From an uncultured Oscillospiraceae bacterium (lineage in GTDB: Bacteria > Bacillota > Clostridia > Oscillospirales > Acutalibacteraceae): DNA of 64,000 nt. Under the pieces are notes generated by a model. That model made no database searches and was not told where the DNA came from. It saw only the letters and a list, made by a program, of their open reading frames with translations. The stretch spans positions 62,001 through 126,000 of the forward strand of contig URCA01000003.1 of assembly GCA_900546265.1 (NCBI GenBank), given 5' to 3'. Below are positions 23,512-32,079 of the stretch, piece after piece. Position 1 is the first letter of the stretch. Every line of letters starts with the position of its first letter. A program made the translations under genes and the position numbers.

Positions 23512-25326
23512 ATGAAAAAACGAAAAAAGAACGATGTAGCTGCTTTGCTGGACTATGCGGGCCGTTGCAAAGGCCTGACCTTCCTGGGCCTGGCTTTGTC
23601 GGCGGTGTCCATGCTGCTGAGCATGGCGCCGTACATCTGCATCTGGCTCGCGGCGCGGGATCTGATCGCCGTGGCACCGGACTGGACCCGGGCGGCGAAT
23701 GTTGCGCAGTACGGCTGGCTGGCCTTCGCCTTTGCGGTGGGCGGCATTGTGATCTACTTTCTGGGGCTGATGTGTACCCACCTGGCGGCCTTCCGCACGG
23801 CGTCCAACATCCGCAAGCAGGGCGTAGCCCACGTGATGAAGGCCCCGCTGGGCTATTTTGACGCCAACGCCTCCGGCCTTATCCGGGGCCGGCTGGACGC
23901 GGCGGCCGCCGATACCGAGACGCTGCTGGCCCACAACCTGGCGGATATTGTCGGCACGGTTGTCATGTTCCTTGCCATGCTGGTGCTGATGTTCGTCTTC
24001 GACTGGCGGATGGGGGCCGCCTGCCTGCTGGCGGCGGTGATCTCGGTGATCGCTATGTTCTCTATGATGGGCGGCAAAAACGCCAAGCTGATGGCCGAGT
24101 ATCAGGCGGCCCAGGATCGGATGACCAAAGCGGGTACCGAGTATGTCCGGGGCATCCCCGTGGTGAAAATTTTCCAGCAGACGGTTTATTCCTTCAAGGC
24201 ATTTCAGCAGGCTATTGAGGATTACAGCAGCAAGGCCGGGTACTACCAGGACAAGGTGTGCCGGGTGCCGCAGTCTGTCAATCTGACCTTTACGGAGGGC
24301 GCCTTTGTCTTCCTGGTTCCAGTCGTTTTGTTCCTTGCCCCCGGCGCACTGGCCGACGGTGATTTTGCCGGGTTTGTCACGAATTTTGTTTTCTATGCGG
24401 TATTTTCTGCTATCATCTCCACGGCGCTGGCTCGCATCATGTTTGCTTCCGCCGGGACGATGCTGGCGCATACCGCTCTGGGGCGCATCGATCAGGTGAT
24501 GGACGCCCCGACACTGGAAGCGCCGGCGCATCCGAAAACGCCACACGGTAATCGGGTGGAATTCAAGGATGTAAGCTTCACCTACGACGGTGCGGAAACT
24601 CCCGCCCTCTCCCACGTTTCCTTCACAGCAGAGCCGGGGCAGACCGTGGCGCTGGTCGGGCCCTCCGGCGGCGGCAAGACCACGGCCGCCAGTCTCATTC
24701 CCCGGTTCTGGGACGCCACCTCCGGCACAGTGGAGGTTGGCGGCGTGGACGTAAAGCAGATCGATCCCCATGTGCTCATGGATCAGGTGGCTTTCGTCTT
24801 TCAGAACAGCCGGCTATTTAAGGCTTCCATTCTGGAAAATGTCCGGGCTTCCCGTCCGGACGCCACAAGGGAGCAGGTGCTGGAGGCGCTGCAAGCCGCC
24901 CAGTGCGGGGATATCCTCGAAAAACTGCCGGACGGCATCGACACGCAGATCGGCACGGAGGGCACCTACCTCTCCGGCGGCGAGCAGCAGCGTATTGCTT
25001 TAGCCCGGGCGATCCTGAAGGACGCGCCCATCGTAGTGCTGGACGAGGCTACCGCCTTTGCCGACCCGGAAAACGAGGTCTTAATTCAGAAAGCCTTTGC
25101 CGTGCTGATCCGCGGCCGCACCGTCATCATGATCGCCCACCGCCTGTCTACCGTGGTCGGGGCGGATAAGATCATCGTTCTGGAGGAAGGCCGCGTTGCC
25201 GAACAGGGGACGCACAAAGTGCTCACCGCCGCGGGCGGTCTGTATGCCCGGATGTGGGCGGATTACAACCGGGCGGTGCAGTGGAAGCTGACAGGCGGTT
25301 CCACCGGCGAAAAGGAGGCGGAGTAA
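23512..25326 (+). CDS. ABC transporter, fused permease/ATPase (YbtP/IrtA-like)
   Basis: 604 residues from ATG 23512, 8 nt after AGGAGG. Residues about 15-320 are an exporter-fold membrane domain. The ATPase domain has Walker A GPSGGGKTT (near 385), signature LSGGEQQR (near 490) and VVLDEATAFADPE. Layout and sequence resemble the heterodimeric siderophore importers YbtPQ and IrtAB, which use an exporter fold to bring in metal-siderophore complexes. The partner gene begins directly after the stop. The metal box in front supports a metal-uptake role, but a drug exporter cannot be ruled out from sequence. Confidence 0.8.
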   Translation: MKKRKKNDVAALLDYAGRCKGLTFLGLALSAVSMLLSMAPYICIWLAARDLIAVAPDWTRAANVAQYGWLAFAFAVGGIVIYFLGLMCTHLAAFRTASNIRKQGVAHVMKAPLGYFDANASGLIRGRLDAAAADTETLLAHNLADIVGTVVMFLAMLVLMFVFDWRMGAACLLAAVISVIAMFSMMGGKNAKLMAEYQAAQDRMTKAGTEYVRGIPVVKIFQQTVYSFKAFQQAIEDYSSKAGYYQDKVCRVPQSVNLTFTEGAFVFLVPVVLFLAPGALADGDFAGFVTNFVFYAVFSAIISTALARIMFASAGTMLAHTALGRIDQVMDAPTLEAPAHPKTPHGNRVEFKDVSFTYDGAETPALSHVSFTAEPGQTVALVGPSGGGKTTAASLIPRFWDATSGTVEVGGVDVKQIDPHVLMDQVAFVFQNSRLFKASILENVRASRPDATREQVLEALQAAQCGDILEKLPDGIDTQIGTEGTYLSGGEQQRIALARAILKDAPIVVLDEATAFADPENEVLIQKAFAVLIRGRTVIMIAHRLSTVVGADKIIVLEEGRVAEQGTHKVLTAAGGLYARMWADYNRAVQWKLTGGSTGEKEAE

Positions 25327-27069
25327 ATGTTCAGCAAAAAGTTTCAGCGGAAATACGCCCTGACCGATCAGGGCCTGAAAAACACCAAAAAAGGCGCTTT
25401 CTGGACGGTGATCGTCAATCTAGTCGTCATGGTCGGCATCGGCGTTTTGTACCTGATGATGTCCGGCTTTATGGGGGCGCTGACCGACGGCAGCCCGCTG
25501 CCCGGCGTCTGGCTTTCCATCGGCCTGACCGTTTTATTTGTCCTGCTGTCCTTTATTACCCATTTGCAGCAGTACAAGGCCACCTACGGGCTGGTGTACG
25601 GCGAGGTCAAAACGACCCGCCTGCGTCTGGCGGAACGGCTCCGCAAGCTGCCGCTGGGCTACTTCGGCAAGCGGGATCTGGCCGACCTGACCGAAACCCT
25701 TATGGGGGACGTCAACCGCATGGAGCACGTCTGGAGCCATGTGCTGGGGTATCTGTACGGCGCTTATATTTCCACGGCGCTCATCGCCGTCTGCCTGCTC
25801 GTGTATGATTGGAGGATGGCGATCGCCTGCCTGTGGGGCGTGCCGGTGGCTTTCGGGCTGCTGTTCGGCAGCAGGAAGCTGGCCGCCCAGGCTTCCGAAC
25901 GGACGAAAAAAGCCGCCGTCCGGGTCTCCGACGGCATCCAGGAGGCGCTGGAGAATGTGCGGGAAATCCGTGCCACCAACCAGGAGGGCCGGTATCTTGC
26001 AGGATTGAATCAAAAAATTGATGAACACGAAAAAATTATGATTAAGGGAGAGCTCTCCACCGGCCTGTTTGTCAACGCCGCCAGCGTGATTATGCGGCTG
26101 GGCGTGGCGACCACCATCCTGGTAGGAGCGAACCTCATCCTTTCCGGGCAGATCGACTTTATGCTGCTGTTCCTGTTCCTGCTGGTCATCACCCGGGTCT
26201 ATGCCCCCTTTGACCAGAGCTTGGCGCTGATCGCGGAGATGTTCATATCCCAGGTATCGGCCGACCGCATGAATGAGATCTATAATACCCCCACCGCGGA
26301 AGGCGCCGAGACGTTCTGGCCTCAGGGCCATGACATCGTATTTGAGCATGTGGGCTTTTCCTATGATGAGAAGGAAGTCCTGCACGACGTCAGCTTTACC
26401 GCCAAGGAGGGAGAAGTGACGGCGCTGGTCGGCCCCTCCGGTTCGGGCAAGAGTACCTGCGCAAGGCTGGCCGCCAGATTGTGGGATGTCACCAGGGGCT
26501 CTATTAAGGTGGGCGGCGTGGACATTTCCACCGTGGACCCGGAAGTGCTGCTCAGTGATTACTCGATGGTGTTTCAGGACGTGGTGTTGTTTGACGATAC
26601 GGTGATGGAAAACATCCGTCTCGGCAAACACGGAGCCACCGACGAGGAAGTGCTTGCCGCCGCCAAAGCCGCCAACTGCGACGAGTTTGTCCGCAGGCTG
26701 CCCAAAGGCTACGGCACCCCCATCGGGGAAAACGGTGCCAAGCTCTCCGGCGGGGAGCGCCAGCGCATCTCCATCGCCCGGGCACTGCTGAAAGATGCGC
26801 CTATCATCCTGCTGGATGAAGCCACCGCCAGTTTGGATGTGGAGAACGAAACCAAGGTGCAGGGGGCGCTCTCCCGCCTGCTGTCCGGCAAGACGGTGCT
26901 GGTCATCGCCCATCGGATGCGAACCGTGGAGGCGACGGACAAAATCGTTGTCCTGGCCGACGGCAAAGTAGCGGAGCAGGGCTCCCCCTCGGAGCTGATG
27001 GAAAAGGGCGGCCTGTTCCGCCGGATGGTGGAGCTGCAGCGGCAAAGCGCCGACTGGAAGCTGGGGTAA
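25327..27069 (+). CDS. ABC transporter, fused permease/ATPase (YbtQ/IrtB-like)
   Basis: 580 residues. The ATG follows the partner's TAA with no gap. The membrane domain is at about 15-310 (LPLGYFGKRDLADLTETLM is the coupling region). The ATPase domain has GPSGSGKST, KLSGGERQR and IILLDEATASLD. It pairs with the preceding gene as a heterodimer. The unit ends in a terminator 50 bases downstream. Substrate unknown; metal-metallophore uptake is favoured by context. Confidence 0.8.
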   Translation: MFSKKFQRKYALTDQGLKNTKKGAFWTVIVNLVVMVGIGVLYLMMSGFMGALTDGSPLPGVWLSIGLTVLFVLLSFITHLQQYKATYGLVYGEVKTTRLRLAERLRKLPLGYFGKRDLADLTETLMGDVNRMEHVWSHVLGYLYGAYISTALIAVCLLVYDWRMAIACLWGVPVAFGLLFGSRKLAAQASERTKKAAVRVSDGIQEALENVREIRATNQEGRYLAGLNQKIDEHEKIMIKGELSTGLFVNAASVIMRLGVATTILVGANLILSGQIDFMLLFLFLLVITRVYAPFDQSLALIAEMFISQVSADRMNEIYNTPTAEGAETFWPQGHDIVFEHVGFSYDEKEVLHDVSFTAKEGEVTALVGPSGSGKSTCARLAARLWDVTRGSIKVGGVDISTVDPEVLLSDYSMVFQDVVLFDDTVMENIRLGKHGATDEEVLAAAKAANCDEFVRRLPKGYGTPIGENGAKLSGGERQRISIARALLKDAPIILLDEATASLDVENETKVQGALSRLLSGKTVLVIAHRMRTVEATDKIVVLADGKVAEQGSPSELMEKGGLFRRMVELQRQSADWKLG

Positions 27070-27119
27070 GCGCTCCCGTATACAGCACAGGCGTTCTATT
27101 GTAAACATATTCTAAAAGG

Positions 27120-27159
27120 CCCGCAGGAAAAAGGTTGTTCCTCGTTTTCTGCGGGTTTT
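27120..27159 (+). terminator. Terminator after the YbtPQ-like pair
   Basis: CCCGCAG and CTGCGGG arms, with inner GGAAAA/TTTTC-type pairing, are followed by TTTT. It separates the pair from the convergent hydrolase gene. Confidence 0.75.
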
Positions 27160-27180
27160 GCATGATTGCGGTGTTTTTCC

Positions 27181-28044
27181 CTATATCCGCTTCCGGATAT
27201 ATTCCGTCACAAGTTCAGCATACCGCTCCAGCCGGACCATCAGCGCCAAGTGCCCGCCGGTCAGTCTTGTAACAACGGTGGGATGCGGCATAATGGCGAT
27301 TAGGGAATCCTTGCAGGCCTGGTTGAAGGTGGTATCATCTTCGGACAGGATCAGCAGGACTTTGTCGTCCCACCTGGCAAAGTCTTGCTCTGTCATACTG
27401 AAATAGTTTTCCGCGTCACAGAGAAAGTCAATCATGTGGTATTCATAGGGCTTGGTGAGCAGCTCCAGCATGGCGCCGCACAGCTCTTCCATAACCGCTT
27501 TCTCCTGCGGGGTAAAACCGTCCGTTTTCTCTTTCATCACCGTCCATTTCATCAGGCGTTTGAAAAGGGAGAAAGGAAGAACCGATAAAAACTTTTTGGA
27601 CTTCTTCTGGCCTTCCATCATCTTTTTCAGATGGCTGGACGCCTCATCGCCCATATCCTTCGCCAGGGAACAGGTGTTGGAAAGCAATAGCCCTTCCACC
27701 ACCTCCGGATGCCGGGCGGCGATGATTTGAGCCACCACACCGCCCAGAGACTGGCCTACCAGCCAGGCTTTTTCCCCAAGTCGTTGCAGCAGCTCTGCCA
27801 CGGCGTCGGCGAATTCGCCGTTGTCGGCAAACTGGATTTGATAGTCAAAGGCCAATACAGAAAAATCCCCTGCAAACCATTCAAAATGCCGGTAGAACAG
27901 ATCGGAAAGGCCGATCCCGCCTGTCAATAAAACGACCGTTGCGGCCGCCTTCGGATTTCTGTAATAACGGTATGTAAATGGCTTCCCGTTGCCCAAGGTC
28001 ATTGTCTGCGCCGGATACTTCCGGCGGAACTCCTCCAAGCTCAT
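27181..28044 (-). CDS. Alpha/beta-fold hydrolase
   Basis: 287 residues. Nucleophile elbow GQSLGG (Ser near 94), an oxyanion segment after ATVVLLTGGIGLSDLFYRH, a probable acid in LILSEDDTTF and the catalytic His in TGGHLAL. No signal peptide, so cytoplasmic. It heads no promoter I can see and lies downstream of two methyltransferases on the same strand. Next to a metallophore-type importer it might hydrolyse an imported chelate ester, but this is inference. The substrate is unknown. Confidence 0.8.
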   Translation of the reverse strand: MSLEEFRRKYPAQTMTLGNGKPFTYRYYRNPKAAATVVLLTGGIGLSDLFYRHFEWFAGDFSVLAFDYQIQFADNGEFADAVAELLQRLGEKAWLVGQSLGGVVAQIIAARHPEVVEGLLLSNTCSLAKDMGDEASSHLKKMMEGQKKSKKFLSVLPFSLFKRLMKWTVMKEKTDGFTPQEKAVMEELCGAMLELLTKPYEYHMIDFLCDAENYFSMTEQDFARWDDKVLLILSEDDTTFNQACKDSLIAIMPHPTVVTRLTGGHLALMVRLERYAELVTEYIRKRI

Positions 28045-28076
28045 GTTTTCCTCCCGAAATAGATGCTTCGCCCGCG

Positions 28077-28892
28077 TTACTTCCTTCCCACCAGCAACCT
28101 GGAATCCCCCAGCATCATCAGCGCCGCCCGGCGGCGGGAACCGAAGGCTTCTTTCGCGGTATCGATCAGCCGCACCTCCTGATAGCCCATATCCCGGAGC
28201 CTTTGCGCGAAAGCCTCCATATCTCCGTACATCCGGGGCTTCATCTCATCGTTCAGGGCGAACACACCGCCCTTTTTCAGCACCCGCAGCGTTTCCAGCA
28301 ACAGTTCGTGCTTATCCGCCCCGGTGATGTTGTGGTAGACATAGTTGCTCACCACGGCGTCAAAGCTTTCATCGGGAAAATCCAGCCTGTTGGCGTCACC
28401 ATGCTGAAAGGTACACTGGGAACCCACGCCTTCACTGGCGGCGTTTTTCTCGCACATAGCCTGGCCGTATCCGTAGGCCGCGCCCCAGTAGTCGATGCCC
28501 GTTACTTTTGCCGACCGCCACGTCAGGGCAGCCCGGATGGTCAGCGCGCCGGAGCCGCAGCCTACATCCAGCAGCGTACCCTTTCCGTCGTAATCCAAAT
28601 GAGAAAGGATGGTGTGATGCACCCGTTCCATCATACCGCCCCCACCGAAGGCATACTGCCGCCGGATCCAGGTGATCCAGCCAAGCAGCACAAGGAATAT
28701 GGCTGCGGCGATAACGAATATCACGCCAAGCACTGTAAGGCGGAACACGGTAAACGACAGCACGGCCAGCACCACCGTCAGAGCCAGGAGGCCTCTCACC
28801 AGCCGGAGCATCGAGACCGGCATCCAGTTTCCATAGTCCTCGCCGTGAGTGCCAAGACGGATTGCCGCCTGTCGGGAATTGCTGTCTTGCAT
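28077..28892 (-). CDS. SAM-dependent methyltransferase with N-terminal membrane anchor
   Basis: 271 residues. Residues about 27-70 form two hydrophobic segments (LLALTVVLAVLSFTVFRL and GVIFVIAAAIFLVLLGW). The class I methyltransferase domain follows: TLLDVGCGSGALTI (motif I), VTGIDYWG, GDANRLDF, and FDAVVSNYVYHNI. The N-terminus IRLGTHGEDYGNWM recurs in a truncated copy at 30268-30432. The methyl acceptor is unknown. It lies between the hydrolase and a second methyltransferase. Confidence 0.85.
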   Translation of the reverse strand: MQDSNSRQAAIRLGTHGEDYGNWMPVSMLRLVRGLLALTVVLAVLSFTVFRLTVLGVIFVIAAAIFLVLLGWITWIRRQYAFGGGGMMERVHHTILSHLDYDGKGTLLDVGCGSGALTIRAALTWRSAKVTGIDYWGAAYGYGQAMCEKNAASEGVGSQCTFQHGDANRLDFPDESFDAVVSNYVYHNITGADKHELLLETLRVLKKGGVFALNDEMKPRMYGDMEAFAQRLRDMGYQEVRLIDTAKEAFGSRRRAALMMLGDSRLLVGRK

Positions 28893-28931
28893 GATACGAT
28901 CATCTCCTTACTTAGTTAAATCCTTCTTGTT

Positions 28932-29735
28932 TTATTCCACATGCACCATCTTCACCATACAAAATCGGTCGGATACACTCATGCTGAGTTTTGTGGAAAG
29001 CTTCAGTCCGGTCCTGCCGATATGCCGGTAATAGGGCTCCTCCGTAATGGCGCAGGCATCACTGCCAATTTTCCGGGCAAGCTCCGCCGCAGAATCCACA
29101 TAGAAAAACATCCTCGCGTCGGCATGGCCCATCTGCTTCATGTATTTCTTCCGCATCATATCCATTCCTCTTTTGTTCACGCTGTCGAATACTAGCTCCA
29201 TATTTCCGAAGCTTTGCAGCATCCGCAGAAGGGCAAGCACTTTTTCCTCTTCAAAATAGTGGAACAGACCGCCGGCAGTAACCAGCACCGGCGCATCCGG
29301 TGCATCGATACGAATCTGCCTGATCCAGCCATCGGAAAAGGCGTCGCCGGCAAAGTATGCCTGCCGTTCCGGTTCCGGGAGCAACGTCTTTCGATATTCC
29401 ATGACATCCGGCAAATCGACAGCGTACCAGTGGGTATGCCCATCGTCGTTCCTGTAAAAGGTGGTCTCCAGTCCACACCCCAGTTCCGCGATTACGCCGT
29501 CTGGTTTGCGGCGGAGGAAGTCCCGGATATACCGGTCCATATTGGCGGAACGGGAAGCAGAAGCCAGCAGGGTGTACTGGCTCTGGGAACCTGTTTCCGC
29601 CAGGCCTTTTGGCAGCACATCTTTCAATGACAGGGCCTTTTCATCATACAAAATGTTTTGAAAATGCTCGCTGGCGTAGATCCTGCCCAGCATTGGAATA
29701 AACAAAGTGTTCTCTACAGCGTTGAATTCCGGCAT
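28932..29735 (-). CDS. SAM-dependent O-methyltransferase, LCM/Ppm1-like
   Basis: 267 residues from ATG 29735, 5 nt after AAGGAGGG; longer starts in this frame read across the neighbouring gene. Motifs fit the leucine-carboxyl/polyketide O-methyltransferase family: GVIAELGCGLETTFYR, WYAVDLPDVMEYRKTLL, VLVTAGGLFHYFEEEKVL. Substrate unknown. With the first methyltransferase, hydrolase and membrane protein it forms a four-gene minus-strand unit convergent to the ABC pair. Confidence 0.8.
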   Translation of the reverse strand: MPEFNAVENTLFIPMLGRIYASEHFQNILYDEKALSLKDVLPKGLAETGSQSQYTLLASASRSANMDRYIRDFLRRKPDGVIAELGCGLETTFYRNDDGHTHWYAVDLPDVMEYRKTLLPEPERQAYFAGDAFSDGWIRQIRIDAPDAPVLVTAGGLFHYFEEEKVLALLRMLQSFGNMELVFDSVNKRGMDMMRKKYMKQMGHADARMFFYVDSAAELARKIGSDACAITEEPYYRHIGRTGLKLSTKLSMSVSDRFCMVKMVHVE

Positions 29736-29755
29736 AATATCCCTCCTTATTGTTC

Positions 29756-30271
29756 CTACCGCAGCATATCCATGAGCACTCCCAGCCCTGCCTGCGCCGC
29801 CGCCATCAGGGGGCAGAGGATCAGCGGCCATTGCAGCAGATGTTCCGGCAGGGCGTAGCTTTTCATCCATGCCTTGAACCCATAGCCGGGGTGCCCTTCC
29901 GTACCGGGAATGACAAAACGGCGCTTCGCCTTTTTCTGGATGAGAAAGATGTCCAGAAAAAACAGGTCGCACAGGTTTACCATCATCCACTGGATATATC
30001 CTGTCAGCGCCATCTGCCAAAACCCCTGCGTGCCGCCTTCCACCATGCTGACTGCGCCGTAGATCAAAAGGGGCAGCAGCTCCCCAAAACAGATCCACAG
30101 CCAGTAAAAGCGGTTCTCCGCTTTTGTGGGCGGTTCCGGCGCGTCCCTGATAATAGCCGGCGGATAGCTGGGAAACATCAGCCGGGGGGCATACAGCGCC
30201 ACGGCAGCGGCAAATACATTAAAATAGGCTGCCATGGCAAACCCGTCCAATATTGTCCGCAGCCAGTTCAT
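29756..30271 (-). CDS. Uncharacterised polytopic membrane protein
   Basis: 171 residues with about four membrane segments: GFAMAAYFNVFAAAVALY, FYWLWICFGELLPLLIYG, WMMVNLCDLFFLDIFLI, and LLQWPLILCPLMAAAQAG. The ribosome binding site AAGGAGGTG lies 5 nt upstream. I do not recognise the family. The start codon overlaps the stop of the truncated methyltransferase copy (CGATGA), so both were once coupled. Confidence 0.65.
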   Translation of the reverse strand: MNWLRTILDGFAMAAYFNVFAAAVALYAPRLMFPSYPPAIIRDAPEPPTKAENRFYWLWICFGELLPLLIYGAVSMVEGGTQGFWQMALTGYIQWMMVNLCDLFFLDIFLIQKKAKRRFVIPGTEGHPGYGFKAWMKSYALPEHLLQWPLILCPLMAAAQAGLGVLMDMLR

Positions 30272-30432
30272 CGGGACACCTCCTTAAATTCCATCCGCAC
30301 GATTTGCAGATGCATCGGCCCGTCGGCGATTTTAGCCAGAAGATAGAATATAGGGGCAGACATTCAGCTTCCATAATCTTCTCCGTATGTTCCGAGATGA
30401 ATACCGCTTTGCTCAATTCTACTTATTTTCAT
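30268..30432 (-). pseudogene. Truncated copy of the membrane-anchored methyltransferase
   Basis: ATG 30432 with AAAAGGAG 8 nt upstream encodes SGIHLGTYGEDYGS, then an in-frame TGA where the related gene at 28077-28892 has Trp (GEDYGNWM). After it the frame resumes as MSAPIFYLLAKIADGPM and HLQIVRMEFKEVSR. The methyltransferase domain is missing. A relic, or a short coding leader whose Trp codon has mutated. Confidence 0.55.
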
Positions 30433-30525
30433 CCTGTTCACTCCTTTTGGAAAGTATTCTTCACCAAAGCAACACAGCGGCAGGAGACGATATATTTGCC
30501 TCCCGCCGCTGCATTCGTTTTCTTT

Positions 30526-30948
30526 TTAAGCCAGTGCCGCACCCAGCTCACGGCACGCCGCCATGGCGTCGTCATCCGGTGCCTCATTGCAAATTACGCT
30601 GTCGCAGACAAGATTGGCTCCGTCATCGCCGCAGCGTTCCTCCCAGCTACGCATCCATTCTCCATCGCCCCAGCCATAGGAGCCGAACAAGGCGATGCTC
30701 TTTCCGCGCAAGTCCCCCTCGCAGGCGGCGAACATCGGTTCAAATTCGCTCTCCTCCAGCTGTTCCGCCCCCATAGAAGGGCAGCCAAAGGCGATAGCGT
30801 CGTAACCGCCGACCTTGTCTGCCGAAAATTCGGAGGCGGTGAGCAGGGACACCTCTGCGCCCTTTCCTTTTGCGCCTTCCGCTACGGCTGACGCCATAGC
30901 TTCGGTATTGCCGGTACCGCTCCAATAAACAACTGCAACTTTACTCAT
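30526..30948 (-). CDS. Flavodoxin
   Basis: 140 residues from ATG 30948. The FMN phosphate loop SGTGNTEAMA is at about 10-19. The second FMN loop is FGSYGWGDGEWM and the 50s loop is GCPSMGAEQLEE. Acidic, short-chain flavodoxin, a soluble one-electron carrier that replaces ferredoxin under iron limitation. It lies 43 bases after the DUF3793 gene and is probably controlled by the same metal box. Confidence 0.92.
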   Translation of the reverse strand: MSKVAVVYWSGTGNTEAMASAVAEGAKGKGAEVSLLTASEFSADKVGGYDAIAFGCPSMGAEQLEESEFEPMFAACEGDLRGKSIALFGSYGWGDGEWMRSWEERCGDDGANLVCDSVICNEAPDDDAMAACRELGAALA

Positions 30949-30991
30949 AACACAAAACAACCTTTCTCTCTGATTTATTATGGTAGAAACA

Positions 30992-31543
30992 TCAACCAGC
31001 TACGGTAAGCTGCTCGATGGATTTCCCCTGCTGCCACTGCTGAAAATAAATCCTGCTGCACAGATTATATTTTTCAAAAGTGCTTTTTGCTTTCCGCTCA
31101 TCTCCGTATACCTTCCAACAGCCCAGGCACTTGTGATTGCCGGACTTGTTACGGATGAACCCCAGAACATCCTCCGGAGGATAACTCAAAAACAATCCGA
31201 TCTCATGGGGAAATTCCTTCGCAGTCCGGAGGCGGTAGATCAGGTGCAGCACACAGGCGTTGAGATTTTCCGGTGTGTAGCCATATTGCAGCAGCAGTTC
31301 CCTGACACGCTGATCTGCCAGATCGCTTTCCAGCGCATGAGGGCGGTAGACGTAGATTAGAGCACGACCCCCGCAAACCCTGAGCGGCAGGATGCGGATC
31401 CCTCTGGGAACCAGTTTTCGGTTTAAGCCGGATAATGCCTTCGTCAGTTCCTTCCTGCACGGACAGTCGCAGGAAAACAGGTTGCCGGTCTTGATCCCTG
31501 CAAGGGTGGGGGAACAATGACGGATCACTAAATCTTCTGACAT
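30992..31543 (-). CDS. DUF3793-family protein
   Basis: 183 residues from ATG 31543 (MSEDLVIRH). I reject ATG 31594 because it lies inside an operator palindrome. Family landmarks are HCSPTLAGIKTGNLFSC, EFPHEIGLFLSYPPEDV, KCLGCWKVYGDE and IYFQQWQQGKSIEQLTV. The conserved Cys residues suggest metal or redox chemistry, but no function is known. It is usually found next to flavodoxin, as here, in iron-responsive loci of Clostridia. Confidence 0.8.
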   Translation of the reverse strand: MSEDLVIRHCSPTLAGIKTGNLFSCDCPCRKELTKALSGLNRKLVPRGIRILPLRVCGGRALIYVYRPHALESDLADQRVRELLLQYGYTPENLNACVLHLIYRLRTAKEFPHEIGLFLSYPPEDVLGFIRNKSGNHKCLGCWKVYGDERKAKSTFEKYNLCSRIYFQQWQQGKSIEQLTVAG

Positions 31544-31588
31544 GGACACTTTCCCTTCGTAATTCACGGCAAAAGCAACAGTTCCTTT

Positions 31589-31620
31589 GCACATAAGTTA
31601 GTCTATGCTAACTTATGTGC
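31589..31620. promoter_or_regulatory. Metal-box operator f within a 32-bp palindrome
   Basis: GCACATAAGTTAG and CTAACTTATGTGC are perfect 13-bp arms around a 6-nt spacer. The core AGTTAG-TCTATG-CTAACT (31596-31613) fits the shared consensus. It is the longest version of the box, located upstream of the DUF3793-flavodoxin unit. Confidence 0.7.
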
Positions 31621-31763
31621 AAAAAAATGCGCCTCTGCTCACTGGGCTTAACAATGCTTTGGACTGCTTTTCTCTCTGCATGGTGATTGCGTTTCCCTTT
31701 GGTGCGAAAAACGGCAGACAAATTCTTAGTAACGTCTCTTTCCGGATCTTCGTATTGCAGGAT

Positions 31764-32009
31764 TTAACCAAATAACCCTTTCTTTTTGTACGGCTCTTTT
31801 TGAATTTCGCCAACCTCATATCCCGTATTGCGGATAGCGTCCGCAAGCGCCGCCGCATCCAGTTCCGTTTCAGAAAGAACTACAGTCTGCTTTTTACTGC
31901 GGGACGAATTCACTTTTTTTACAGGGAAGGCTTTGCGTACAGCGTCATTGATATGCGCCTCACACATCCCACACATCATTCCGTTGACTTCGACCGTATA
32001 TTTCCACAT
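31764..32009 (-). CDS. Small heavy-metal-associated (HMA) domain protein
   Basis: 81 residues from ATG 32009, 4 nt after GGAGGAAAG. HMA fold with the metal site MMCGMCEAHI (CxxC variant CGMC), then LAFxx-like helices and NTGYEV near the C-terminus, plus a basic tail KKKGLFG. Normally a copper or zinc chaperone. Here its promoter carries a metal box, so it belongs to the same regulon, and it may deliver metal to the P-type ATPase, which lacks its own CxxC domain. That link is inferred. Confidence 0.78.
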   Translation of the reverse strand: MWKYTVEVNGMMCGMCEAHINDAVRKAFPVKKVNSSRSKKQTVVLSETELDAAALADAIRNTGYEVGEIQKEPYKKKGLFG

Positions 32010-32055
32010 GGTGCTTTCCTCCCGATTCGGGCTTGCTGGGGTATTGATTCGCTTT

Positions 32056-32073
32056 AGTTAGTTTACACTAACT
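32056..32073. promoter_or_regulatory. Metal-box operator g (AGTTAG-TTTACA-CTAACT)
   Basis: Lies 6 bases downstream of the -10 of the HMA gene promoter, the same geometry as operator c. Confidence 0.7.
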
Positions 32074-32079
32074 GAATTT

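Noticed and set aside
29736..30098. Long N-terminal extension of the LCM-like methyltransferase
   Set aside because: It overlaps the membrane-protein gene in another frame, and ATG 29735 has a strong ribosome binding site.
30219..30416. 65-codon frame overlapping the truncated methyltransferase
   Set aside because: Alternate frame of the relic and the next gene; no ribosome binding site.
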